Positions 32,674 through 39,684 of a stretch of 56,079 nucleotides of DNA are shown here, piece after piece. Where the stretch lies: NCBI GenBank assembly GCA_002842145.1, contig PHCF01000002.1, forward strand, positions 1-56,079, written 5' to 3'. The notes beneath the pieces are model-generated. The model had not been told where the DNA came from and made no database searches. It saw only the letters and a list, made by a program, of their open reading frames with translations. The stretch is from Betaproteobacteria bacterium HGW-Betaproteobacteria-6. GTDB taxonomy: Bacteria > Pseudomonadota > Gammaproteobacteria > Burkholderiales > Rhodocyclaceae. Position 1 is the first letter of the stretch; each line of letters opens with the position of its first letter. The position numbers were made by a program, and so were the translations under genes.

Positions 32674-32877
32674 TTACTGGTTGTTCAGCGCAGCCCGCAG
32701 TTCGCCAACGTTCCAGCGAGTATGCGAACCGAATTTCTTGGGCTGCGGCAATTCGTTTTTACGAAGTCGAGACCAAACCGTTGGCGGTTTGCATCCGAAC
32801 AGAATGGCGACGACGTGGACGTCGACGTGTGCAGCGTTCGGCAAGTCGTCGAACTCTTTCAGGTCTTTGCTTCTCAT
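32674..32877 (-). CDS. AlpA-like excisionase/regulator
   Basis: A 67-residue helix-turn-helix protein with the AlpA/excisionase layout (VVAILFGCKPPTVWSRLRKN then LPQPKKFGSHTRWNVGELRAAL). The ATG at 32877 has AAGGAGG at a suitable distance; an earlier in-frame ATG at 32985 would add 36 low-complexity residues with many histidines and arginines, which I take as non-coding. AlpA-type proteins activate integrase or excision genes in P4-like islands. It is the first gene on this strand from the right end, near attR, and has an inverted repeat upstream. Confidence 0.85.
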   Translation of the reverse strand: MRSKDLKEFDDLPNAAHVDVHVVAILFGCKPPTVWSRLRKNELPQPKKFGSHTRWNVGELRAALNNQ

Positions 32878-32951
32878 CGGTTGTTGATCCTCCTTGATCA
32901 GTGGCGTTTCTCGGTGATGCGCATTTTGATGGGGTTCGCGATTTTTTCTAT

Positions 32952-32978
32952 GACGCGAAAATCCCCGAATATCGCGTC
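32952..32978. promoter_or_regulatory. Inverted repeat upstream of alpA-like gene
   Basis: GACGCGA (32952-32958) and TCGCGTC (32972-32978) form a 7-bp dyad with a 13-bp spacer, about 75 bp before the preferred alpA start. This is consistent with an operator. The rest of the interval to attR (32986-33163) shows no gene. Confidence 0.5.
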
Positions 32979-33163
32979 TTGACAAAACGCGGCTACTGAT
33001 GACTGGGATGTGAGCGGCGGACCGCGCCCAGAAAAGGTGCGGTCGTCAGTGGGGTAAAATGTGAACGTCCGCTCTGTGGTCGTTCGAGAAGCATCGGCCT
33101 GAGGTGAGTACTATTAGGTTGAAAGCACTCTAAAATCGAAACGCAGTGATGCTTGTGATCGAT

Positions 33164-33184
33164 GGGTAGCTAGACGGGTAGCTA
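33164..33184 (+). repeat. Right-end GGGTAGCTA pair, putative integrase arm sites
   Basis: GGGTAGCTA occurs at 33164-33172 and 33176-33184, with the same 12-bp period as the left pair at 6192 and 6204. The pair is 67 bp inside attR. Matching paired sites at both ends in the same orientation are expected for arm-type binding by the island integrase or its accessory factors. Confidence 0.7.
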
Positions 33185-33251
33185 ATGGCTATAAAGCCAA
33201 GTCGATGCGGGCGCAGGCAATTGAATATAAAGAAAAAATATTTTTTGTTTG

Positions 33252-33277
33252 GAGCAGTACGACATTGTTTTGATGTA
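33252..33277 (+). repeat. attR: right 26-bp direct repeat
   Basis: Identical to the last 26 bp of the rng coding end at 6048-6073. It is followed by A, giving TAA as the stop codon in the unoccupied site, and the GAGGAG ribosome binding site of the dienelactone hydrolase gene starts about 10 bp later. Confidence 0.93.
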
Positions 33278-33299
33278 ATCCCCACCGAGGAGACAAACC

Positions 33300-34175
33300 A
33301 TGACAACAGATCCGGAGTTCGACAGCCTTGTACCCGCCCAATCCTTTGATCGCAGGAGTTTTATCGTGACCGCACTCGGCGCCGGCTTTGCCCTCGCGAC
33401 GCAACCCGTGATGGCGCAGACGGCCATCAAGACCGACGAAACCGGCATCGTTGCCGGCGAGATCAAGGTGCCGGTCAAGGATGGCGACATGGTCGCCTAC
33501 CGCGCCGTGCCGGGCGGGCTGGAGAAGCCGCCGGTCGTCCTCGTCGTGTCCGAAATTTTTGGCGCCCATGAATACATCCGCGACGTCTGTCGTCGGCTGG
33601 CCAAGCTCGGCTATTGCGCCATCGCCCCCGAGTTGTTCGCGCGTCAGGGCGACCCGCGCCAGATCAGCGCCATTCCTGAAATTCTCGAAAAAATCACCTA
33701 CAAGACGCCAGACGCGCAGGTGCTCAGCGACCTTGACGCCTGCGTTGCCTGGGCGGCCAGCAAGGGCGCCGACACCAGCCGCCTGGCGATTACCGGTTTC
33801 TGCTGGGGCGGCCGCATTGCCTGGCTGTACAGCGCCCACAACCCGGCGCTCAAGGCCAGCGTCGCCTGGTACGGTCGCCTGGTCGGCATGACCAGCCCGA
33901 TTACGCCGAAACATCCGAGCGAACTCGTCGGCGAACTCAAGGCGCCGGTGCTTGGTTTGTACGGCGGACTCGATACGGGTATCCCGCTGGAAACCATCGA
34001 GGCGATGGAAAAGGCGCTGCCGCAGGGCAGTCCGGCTGCCAAGGCATCGGAAATACACATCTACGACAACGCTCCGCACGCCTTCCATGCCGATTATCGG
34101 CCCAGCTACCGGAAGGAAGATGCCGAAGACGGCTGGCTGAAAATGCTCGCCTGGTTCCGCAAACACGGCGTCTGA
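33300..34175 (+). CDS. Dienelactone hydrolase family protein, exported by Tat
   Basis: A 291-residue alpha/beta-hydrolase of the carboxymethylenebutenolidase (dienelactone hydrolase) family. The N-terminus carries a twin-arginine signal: [20 protein letters not shown], with cleavage expected after VMAQ (about residue 40), so the enzyme should act in the periplasm. The nucleophile is the cysteine of GFCWGG near residue 164, with [19 protein letters not shown] earlier and the catalytic histidine in NAPHAFHAD near 261. GAGGAGA lies 6 bp upstream of the ATG. Before the island entered, this gene began about 22 bp after rng and may have shared its transcript; its current promoter must lie at the right end of the island. 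Its substrate is not clear, and a link to aromatic catabolism is only suggested by the neighbours. Confidence 0.9.
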   Translation: MTTDPEFDSLVPAQSFDRRSFIVTALGAGFALATQPVMAQTAIKTDETGIVAGEIKVPVKDGDMVAYRAVPGGLEKPPVVLVVSEIFGAHEYIRDVCRRLAKLGYCAIAPELFARQGDPRQISAIPEILEKITYKTPDAQVLSDLDACVAWAASKGADTSRLAITGFCWGGRIAWLYSAHNPALKASVAWYGRLVGMTSPITPKHPSELVGELKAPVLGLYGGLDTGIPLETIEAMEKALPQGSPAAKASEIHIYDNAPHAFHADYRPSYRKEDAEDGWLKMLAWFRKHGV

Positions 34176-34245
34176 TCGCCGATTCGAGGCTGCACGGGGG
34201 CGCCTTCGTGCTAACCTTCGCGCCTTGTCCAGACACTGTTCCATC

Positions 34246-34662
34246 ATGACGACTACCGAAGCCACGACCACCAAGCCGAATGACACTCGGGCCCTGCTCA
34301 AGGACCTGCAGGAACGATTCGATGTCTTCCGCAATTTCAGCCCGCTGGCCATCGGCATCGACAAACAGGTCTTTGCTGTCCTGCCCGAACTGAGCAAGAA
34401 ATCCCTGCGCCTCGCCATGCGCAGCCACACCATTTCGACGCGCTACCTCAAGGAAATGGAAAAAGGCACGGTACGTCTGAATCTGGATGGCACGCCGGCC
34501 GACGAGGTGACCGACGAGAACCGTCAGCACGCCTCCGAGCAACTGCGCGAGCGCTTCAAGAAACAGGCGGAGGCACGCAAGGCCGCCGAGGCGGAAGCCA
34601 AGGCCGAGCAGCGCCGGGTGGAAAAACTGAACCAGCTGGCCGAGAAATTCGGCCGCAAGTAA
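34246..34662 (+). CDS. ProQ/FinO family RNA chaperone
   Basis: A 138-residue protein of the ProQ/FinO RNA-binding family. The core FinO-like domain (residues about 18-95) contains LQERFDVFRNFSPLAIGIDKQV, LSKKSLRLAMRSHTISTRYLKEM and VRLNLDGTPADEV, all typical. The C-terminal 40 residues are a lysine/alanine/glutamate-rich helix. The ATG at 34246 is taken as start; an ATG 21 bp upstream would only add residues without conservation. Such proteins bind structured small RNAs and mRNA 3' ends. A strong terminator follows 22 bp after the stop. Confidence 0.88.
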   Translation: MTTTEATTTKPNDTRALLKDLQERFDVFRNFSPLAIGIDKQVFAVLPELSKKSLRLAMRSHTISTRYLKEMEKGTVRLNLDGTPADEVTDENRQHASEQLRERFKKQAEARKAAEAEAKAEQRRVEKLNQLAEKFGRK

Positions 34663-34680
34663 GCTGGTTACGAACAAGAA

Positions 34681-34710
34681 AAAAGGCCAGTCGGATGACT
34701 GGCCTTTTTT
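34681..34710 (+). terminator. Intrinsic terminator after the ProQ-like gene
   Basis: GGCCAGTC (34685-34692) and GACTGGCC (34697-34704) form a perfect 8-bp stem with a GGAT loop, followed by six T's (34705-34710) and preceded by a run of A's, so the structure may also stop transcripts on the other strand. Confidence 0.92.
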
Positions 34711-34754
34711 CTGAAATACCCCGCTGGCCTTAATTCGTGTCGCAAGCTGCGGTG

Positions 34755-34792
34755 CTACGGTCAACCGGGGAAAACAGCCAAAATTGAAATCG
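34755..34792 (+). repeat. Dispersed repeat, copy B
   Basis: CTACGGTCAACCGGGGAAAA, then CAGCCAAAATTGAAATCG. It shares the core of the copies at 3251, 37359, 42876 and 49481. It lies in the gap between the ProQ terminator and the second ligB gene. Confidence 0.7.
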
Positions 34793-34847
34793 CATTGAGA
34801 CGTCAACGACGAGTCCTGGCTGGCCGGACTCGAAACTGCAGTGCTCG

Positions 34848-35684
34848 TTAGACCGGTTCCAGCAACATCGTTGCCGCGGCGGTATTCGAGATCGGGATGT
34901 GGAAGCTGGAATGAACCACCTTGACCGGTCCCGGCACGGTACCGCGTGCCACCAGCCAGTTCAGTAGCTCGACGCCTTCGTTGCCGGTTTTTTCGACCAG
35001 GTCGAGATCGGAGAACTGGGTCGCCCATTGCGGATCATTGACCATGCTGTCCATGAACTTGAGGTCGAATTCCTTGTTGATGAAGCCGGCCCGCTCGCCT
35101 TCGAGCTGGTGCGACAAGCCGCCGGAGCCGACGACCAATACCTTGGCATCTTCCGGGAAAGAGGCAATCGCCCGGCCGATGGCTTCGCCCATCTTGAAGC
35201 AGCGGCGCGCCGAGGGTAGCGGGAACAGCACGGTATTGACGCAGACCGGGACGCTCTTCACCGGCCATTTCTGGTCCGGCCACATCAGCGCCATGGGCAG
35301 CGTGAAGGCGTGATCGACCAGCATTTCCTGGCAGGTCAGCATGTCGAAATCGTCGCGGATCAGGCTGTCGCGGATGTGCCAGGCCAGATCTTCGGCGCCG
35401 GGAAAACTCGGCATGCTCGGGATGCCCCAGCCTTCGTCCGTGCTGATCAGTTCGGGCGCCGTGCCGATGGCGAAGGTCGGTTGCTTGTCGAGAAAGAAGT
35501 TCAGGCCGTGGTCGTTGTAGCAGGAAACGACGATGTCCGGCTTGACCCGCTCCAGCCATTCGTGGATCGGCGGAAAACCGTCGAAAAAGGGCTTCCAGTA
35601 CGGATCCTGCTGGAGGTTGAGATGAATCGCCCGACCGAGAGCCGGGACGTGTGAAGTGGTCATGATGCCAACGATTTTTGCCAT
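34848..35684 (-). CDS. LigB-type extradiol dioxygenase, second copy (beta subunit)
   Basis: A 278-residue class III extradiol dioxygenase catalytic subunit. The iron ligands fit the family: TTSHVPALG (His12), SCYNDHGLNFF (His61 region), a glutamate in the C-terminal half, and VVGSGGLSHQLEGERAG (His195 region). It differs a lot from the second LigB at 40640 (about 40-45 percent identical by eye), and lacks that one's strongly conserved PmdB features ([11 protein letters not shown]). It sits 2 bp after its alpha subunit gene and diverges from a LysR gene. The substrate is probably a protocatechuate-like catechol carboxylate such as gallate or 3-O-methylgallate or an isomer, which cannot be settled from sequence. 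Confidence 0.87.
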   Translation of the reverse strand: MAKIVGIMTTSHVPALGRAIHLNLQQDPYWKPFFDGFPPIHEWLERVKPDIVVSCYNDHGLNFFLDKQPTFAIGTAPELISTDEGWGIPSMPSFPGAEDLAWHIRDSLIRDDFDMLTCQEMLVDHAFTLPMALMWPDQKWPVKSVPVCVNTVLFPLPSARRCFKMGEAIGRAIASFPEDAKVLVVGSGGLSHQLEGERAGFINKEFDLKFMDSMVNDPQWATQFSDLDLVEKTGNEGVELLNWLVARGTVPGPVKVVHSSFHIPISNTAAATMLLEPV

Positions 35685-35686
35685 GA

Positions 35687-36040
35687 TTAGTGCCCTGCCG
35701 CGACGAGTTTTGCCTTGAATTCATCCTTGGTCATGCCGGTCTGCAAGGCGCCAATGTCCTGCATGTCGAGACCGAGCACGCCACCCGCCAGCTTGCCGAG
35801 AAAATAGACGCCACCGCCGACACGGATCAGGCCGAGCACATCGCGTGTCGTAATGGCCTTGATCTGCGCCTCGTCGAGGCCGAATTTCTTGCAGTAGGCG
35901 ACCTCGTCGCTGACGAACTCGTCGCGATTGGCCTTGCTGTTGAACGAATAGCACATTTTGTTGAGGGCGTAGCCACGTCGTGCGGCATCGCTGTCGAAGA
36001 TCGGCGCCCCGGGTATGGTCCGCTTCTGCGGTCGATTCAT
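35687..36040 (-). CDS. LigA-type dioxygenase alpha subunit, second copy
   Basis: A 117-residue small subunit of the LigAB-type dioxygenases, which closes the active site of the beta subunit. It starts RPQKRTIPGAPIFDSDAARRGYALNKMCYSF, a family landmark, and ends with a MTKDEFKAKLVAAG helix. It is shorter than the other copy (147 residues) by its C-terminal tail. The gap to the beta-subunit gene is 2 bp. It is read away from the LysR gene. Confidence 0.88.
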   Translation of the reverse strand: MNRPQKRTIPGAPIFDSDAARRGYALNKMCYSFNSKANRDEFVSDEVAYCKKFGLDEAQIKAITTRDVLGLIRVGGGVYFLGKLAGGVLGLDMQDIGALQTGMTKDEFKAKLVAAGH

Positions 36041-36143
36041 GTCTTGTCTCCCAATGATGGTCTTGTCGCGTATAGGCCGGCCCGGTCATCCGGCCGACAT
36101 CGCTTGCGCATTATTGCGAGCCAAATCAATAAAATAAACCGAT

Positions 36144-36158
36144 GTTATATAATGTAAC
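36144..36158. promoter_or_regulatory. Putative LysR-type binding site in the divergent region
   Basis: GTTATATAATGTAAC is a partial dyad (GTTA ... TAAC) with a T-N11-A pattern. It sits directly before the LysR ATG and about 105 bp from the ligA-like start, in the 120-bp divergent region. It could be a regulator binding site that also contains the LysR gene's -10. Assignment is by pattern only. Confidence 0.45.
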
Positions 36159-36160
36159 GC

Positions 36161-37072
36161 ATGAATAATTTCGATCATTTGGATCTCGACGGCCGCCTGC
36201 TTCGCGTCCTTGTCGTCGTCCATGAGGAAGGTTCGGTGACGCGCGCCGCGCAGCGCCTCGGCGTGACCCAGTCGGCCGTCAGCCACATGCTCGACAAGCT
36301 GCGCGAGATCGTCGGCGACCCGCTCTTCGTCAAATCCGGTCGCTCCGTCGTGGCCACGGCCCAGGCCGGCGAACTGGCCGGTCGCGCTCGCCTGCTGCTC
36401 GACCAGCTTCAGGAATTCAGCAACAAGAGCCACTTCGATCCGGCCAAAGTCAGCACCACCCTGACCATCGCCGCCAACGACCTGCAACGCGACCTGTTGC
36501 TGCCGACGCTCTTTGCGCGCCTGCGCCAAAGTGCCCCCGACTTGCGTCTGCGCGTCATTCCTTCGAACATCCCCTCGGCCGACATGCTGCGGGCCGACCG
36601 CTGCCAGCTCGCCATCTCGCCACGCCCGCCGGAGGCTGCCGACATCCTGCAACGACGGCTGTTCGATGAGCGCTATGTCGTCTATTTCGACCCAGCCGTG
36701 CGGTCGGCGCCGGCCAGCCTCGACGACTATCTCGCTGCCGAGCACCTGACCGTGGTTTATGAACCCCAGCGCAATCTGGACATTGACGACCACCTCGCGC
36801 GGCGCGGCATCAATCGCCGATTTGCCGTTTCCGTCGCCGGCTTTGCCGGCATCCGCTCCTTCCTGAGTGGTTCGAACTATCTGGCGACCTTGCCGCGCGG
36901 CCTGGCTGCTCATCAATTGGCCGGTTTTGCCCAAGCCGACCCGCCTTTCGCTTGTCCGACCATGCCGATGTACGCGATCTGGCACCAGCGCTATCAGCAC
37001 GATGCGCTGATGCGCTGGGTGCTGGATACGCTTTACGAAACCACCTCGACGCTTGGGCTGGAAAGCGGTTAG
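36161..37072 (+). CDS. LysR-family transcriptional regulator
   Basis: A 303-residue LysR-type regulator. The N-terminal helix-turn-helix (VVVHEEGSVTRAAQRLGVTQSAVSHMLDKLREIVGDPLFVKSGR in two parts, residues about 17-60) is complete, and the C-terminal 210 residues form the ligand-binding fold (about 90-300). It is transcribed divergently from the second ligAB pair, 120 bp apart, the standard arrangement for a LysR regulator of the adjacent operon with an aromatic intermediate as inducer. Which ligand is bound cannot be read from the sequence. Confidence 0.92.
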   Translation: MNNFDHLDLDGRLLRVLVVVHEEGSVTRAAQRLGVTQSAVSHMLDKLREIVGDPLFVKSGRSVVATAQAGELAGRARLLLDQLQEFSNKSHFDPAKVSTTLTIAANDLQRDLLLPTLFARLRQSAPDLRLRVIPSNIPSADMLRADRCQLAISPRPPEAADILQRRLFDERYVVYFDPAVRSAPASLDDYLAAEHLTVVYEPQRNLDIDDHLARRGINRRFAVSVAGFAGIRSFLSGSNYLATLPRGLAAHQLAGFAQADPPFACPTMPMYAIWHQRYQHDALMRWVLDTLYETTSTLGLESG

Positions 37073-37130
37073 AAGCTTTCTTGGCGATTTCCCGTGGTCG
37101 GGCTTGGGGTTCCGCCTTGCTGGCGGGCGT

Positions 37131-37160
37131 ACTTTCTTCTTGCTTCGCCAAGAAGAAAGT
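37131..37160. repeat. Palindromic repeat element, part of a REP-like intergenic sequence (37073-37358)
   Basis: ACTTTCTTCTTG (37131-37142) and CAAGAAGAAAGT (37149-37160) are perfect 12-bp arms with a CTTCGC loop. The surrounding 37073-37358 is GC-rich, without a believable gene, and its composition (AAAGTAGCCAAAGAAGAAGG, GGCGACCCCAAGGTCGGC) is reminiscent of a repeat family I have seen as spurious small proteins in several proteobacterial genomes. It lies between the convergent LysR and MFS genes, where repeats of this type usually accumulate. Confidence 0.7.
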
Positions 37161-37358
37161 AGCCAAAGAAGAAGGCGACCCCAAGGTCGGCGCCCTTCGG
37201 GTCCCTTGCGCTACTCGGAAAGCCGGGCGGCTGCGGAACTCGGGCTACGCCCTCAGACAGTCCTCGCCGACTGCCCCCGGCCTTCCTGCGTTGCTCAGCG
37301 CCTTCCACGGGGACCCCAAAGGCGTCCGTGCTCGACCATTTTGTCGAAAATGCCGATT

Positions 37359-37398
37359 CCTACGGTCAACCGGAAAAATAGCCAAAAAATGAAATCGG
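37359..37398 (+). repeat. Dispersed repeat, copy C
   Basis: CCTACGGTCAACCGGAAAAA, then TAGCCAAAAAATGAAATCGG. This is the fullest copy of the five. It lies 30 bp after the convergent end of the MFS gene. Confidence 0.75.
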
Positions 37399-37429
37399 CC
37401 GATTGTTCCCTGATGGCCTGTTCGGTGAT

Positions 37430-38677
37430 TCAGGATGAGGTATTCCTGAGCCGGCGCATGAGCAGCAAGCTGCCGGCGATCAGCAGCAGGCCGAGCCCGA
37501 ATGTCACCGGCAAAACGCCGGTGATCGCGGCCAGCGCCCCGGCCAGCAGGCCGCCGAGGGCATCGAAACCGAAGCGCAGCGAGCCGAAGATCGAGATGAT
37601 CCGGCCGCGCAGCGTATCGGGGACTTGGTATTGCAGGCGGGTGTTGCCGGCGATATTGGTGGCGCCGATGCCGGCGCCAATCAGCCCGACCATGGGCAGG
37701 GCCAGCCAGAAATAGTCGAACTGCCCGGCCAGCCCGAGGCCGATCATGCCCAGGCCGCTCGTGGCGCAACTCCAGACCTGGAAGCCGATAGCGATGCCCG
37801 CACGGGCGCGGGTGGACAGGTAGATTGAAGCCACCAGCGCCCCGGCACCGCCCATGCCGAGCAGAATCCCGAGCGCCTGCGCATCGCCGGCAAAGACATC
37901 CTTGGCGAACACCGGCATCAGCACGACGTAGGTCGACGCCGTGGCATTGACCAGGGCGACGGCGCCCAGGGCCACTTTGGCCTCGAAACTCCGACGGATG
38001 AAGGAGGCGACCTCGCGCAGTGCGGAGCCGGTTTTCAGATGCTCTTGCCGGGGGATTTCGGCCTGGATGAGCGATATCGCAACAATCGGTCCCAGATAGG
38101 ACAGGGCGTTGATCAGGAAGCAAACGCTTTCCGGCACGACCGCCAGCAAGAGGCCGGCGACCGGCGGGCCGATCAGGCGACCGGAATGGACCACGGCAGC
38201 ATTGAGCGCTACGGCGTTGGCCAGCGTCGAGCGGTCGTCGACCAGGTAGAGCAGCAGACTCTGCCGGGACGGCAGGTCGAAGCTGTTGAGCACGCCGAGC
38301 AGCAAGGCCAGCGCAAGAATGTGCCAGACCTCGATGCGCTCGAAGGCGACCAGCCCGGCGAGCAGCAGGGCCTGCACGGCAAAGATGGATTGCAGGACGA
38401 TCAGGATGCGGCGCCGGTCGAAACGGTCGATCAGCACCCCGGCCAGGGGCGCCACGACAAGTTGTGGCGCCTGCGAGAGAAAGGCTGTCAGGCCGAGCAA
38501 GGCCGGCGAGCCGGTTATCCGGTATACCAGCCAGGAGAGCGCCACGGCCTGGATGAAGGTGCCGAGCACCGAGGCGATCTGGCCGAAGAAATAGCGTCGG
38601 AAATTGCGCTGGCCGAGGGCCGGCGCCCGGCGGACGATGGCCGCCCCGAGCGCGGCCGGCAGGCTGCGCCCGGTCAT
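37430..38677 (-). CDS. MFS transporter (EntS/MFS_3-like)
   Basis: A 415-residue inner-membrane protein with about 12 hydrophobic segments. The motif region GVLIDRFDRRRIL after the second helix is the standard MFS loop 2-3 signature, and LGQRNFRRYFFGQIASVLGTFIQAVALSWLVYRITGS at the start is typical of the MFS_3/EntS-like subgroup. Its start overlaps the aldo/keto reductase stop by 4 bp (ATGA). It probably exports a small organic compound; no substrate is indicated. It is the last gene of a minus-strand series that begins with ligJ. Confidence 0.88.
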   Translation of the reverse strand: MTGRSLPAALGAAIVRRAPALGQRNFRRYFFGQIASVLGTFIQAVALSWLVYRITGSPALLGLTAFLSQAPQLVVAPLAGVLIDRFDRRRILIVLQSIFAVQALLLAGLVAFERIEVWHILALALLLGVLNSFDLPSRQSLLLYLVDDRSTLANAVALNAAVVHSGRLIGPPVAGLLLAVVPESVCFLINALSYLGPIVAISLIQAEIPRQEHLKTGSALREVASFIRRSFEAKVALGAVALVNATASTYVVLMPVFAKDVFAGDAQALGILLGMGGAGALVASIYLSTRARAGIAIGFQVWSCATSGLGMIGLGLAGQFDYFWLALPMVGLIGAGIGATNIAGNTRLQYQVPDTLRGRIISIFGSLRFGFDALGGLLAGALAAITGVLPVTFGLGLLLIAGSLLLMRRLRNTSS

Positions 38678-39672
38678 CCGGCAGCGAACTGCTCGGTGTC
38701 GATTTCCTTTTGCGTTGCGGCGTTGTAGCGCGGCCCGACCACCGTTTTTTCGTTGATCAGCGCATCGAGGCGGGCGATCTGCCCGGCCGAGAGGGGGACA
38801 TTTGCGGCGCCGAGATTGTCTTCGAGGTGGGCCGGTGAACGGGTGCCGGGAATCGCCAGCATCTCCGGCTGCTTGTTGAGCAGCCAGGCCAGCGCCAGTT
38901 GCGCCGGCGAACAGCCGATCTCGCCGGCCATCGCCCGGTAGCCGTCGAGCAGGGCCAGGTTGCGGGCGTAGTTGTCGGGGGCGAAGCGCGGCATGGCCAG
39001 ACGGATGTCGCCGCCGGTCAGTTGGCTGGCCGGGTCGGTCAATTCGCCACAGAGGAAACCGCGGGCCAGCGGGCTGAAGGCGACGAAGGCGGCGCCGATC
39101 TCGCGGCAGGCGTCAATAACGCCGATTTCCGCCTCGCGCGACCACAGTGAGTACTCGCTCTGCACGGCCGTGATCGGATGCACGGCATGGGCCTGGCGGA
39201 TCGTTGCGGCCGAAACTTCAGACAAGCCGATCGTCCTGATCTTGCCGGCGGAGACCAGATCAGCCAGGGCGCCGACGCTGTCCTCGATCGGCACATTGAA
39301 GTCGCGCCGATGCAGGTAATAGAGGTCGATGACCTCGGTTTGCAGGCGTTGCAGGGCGGCCTCGCAGGTCGCCTTGAGCGTCGCCGGCCGGCCGTCGATG
39401 ACGCGCTTGCCATCGACGCCGGTCATGCCGCATTTGCTGGCCAGCGTGAAGCGCTGGCGCAGGCCCTTGAGGGCCTGGCCGAGCAGCGTTTCATTGGCGC
39501 CGAAACCGTACAAGGCGGCGGTATCGAAAAAATCGACGCCGAGATCGAGCGCCCGGTGCAGCAGGCGCGCCCCTTCTTCCGCCCCCGGCGGCTGGCCGTA
39601 GGCGTGGCTGAGGTTCATGCAGCCGAGGCCGACGGGATTGACGCTGAAAGGACCGACCTGGCGTTTCTGCAT
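38674..39672 (-). CDS. Aldo/keto reductase
   Basis: A 332-residue NADPH-dependent oxidoreductase of the aldo/keto reductase superfamily, TIM-barrel type. It contains FDTAALYGFGANETLLGQAL (catalytic Asp and Tyr at about 50-57), FTLASKCG (Lys), and YYLHRRDFNVPIEDSVGAL (His at about 127), which complete the tetrad. The C-terminal nucleotide-binding segment is AIPGTRSPAHLEDNLGAA. It is likely to reduce an aldehyde or ketone. It lies between ligC and the MFS gene, which suggests a link to aromatic aldehyde handling, but is not required for the lig pathway. Confidence 0.92.
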   Translation of the reverse strand: MQKRQVGPFSVNPVGLGCMNLSHAYGQPPGAEEGARLLHRALDLGVDFFDTAALYGFGANETLLGQALKGLRQRFTLASKCGMTGVDGKRVIDGRPATLKATCEAALQRLQTEVIDLYYLHRRDFNVPIEDSVGALADLVSAGKIRTIGLSEVSAATIRQAHAVHPITAVQSEYSLWSREAEIGVIDACREIGAAFVAFSPLARGFLCGELTDPASQLTGGDIRLAMPRFAPDNYARNLALLDGYRAMAGEIGCSPAQLALAWLLNKQPEMLAIPGTRSPAHLEDNLGAANVPLSAGQIARLDALINEKTVVGPRYNAATQKEIDTEQFAAG

Positions 39673-39684
39673 GGCTCCTCCGCT

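Larger units (their letters stand above)
6074..33277. mobile_element. Integrative genomic island (27.2 kb) inserted at the 3' end of rng; satellite-like, carrying several defence loci
   Basis: The element is bounded by a perfect 26-bp direct repeat, starts with a tyrosine integrase directed inward, and ends with AlpA, YfjI/DUF3987 and Inovirus Gp2-like genes on the opposite strand. Its DNA is noticeably more AT-rich than the flanks. Cargo includes a prokaryotic viperin, a HicA-like gene, an ABC-3C operon, and a type III restriction-like operon with a helicase, RhuM and an orphan DarG domain. No capsid, terminase, tail, relaxase or type IV secretion gene is visible, so transfer would need a helper or is by transduction or transformation. 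Whether it can still excise is not shown by the sequence, although both repeats are perfect and the integrase is intact. Confidence 0.92.

Noticed and set aside
32878-32985. Longer start for the AlpA-like gene
   Set aside because: The extra 36 residues are low-complexity and cross the inverted repeat at 32952-32978, while the ATG at 32877 has a good AGGAGG.
6074-33277. Reading the island as a complete prophage or a conjugative element
   Set aside because: No capsid, portal, terminase, tail, lysis, relaxase or type IV secretion genes could be recognised; only satellite-type genes are present.
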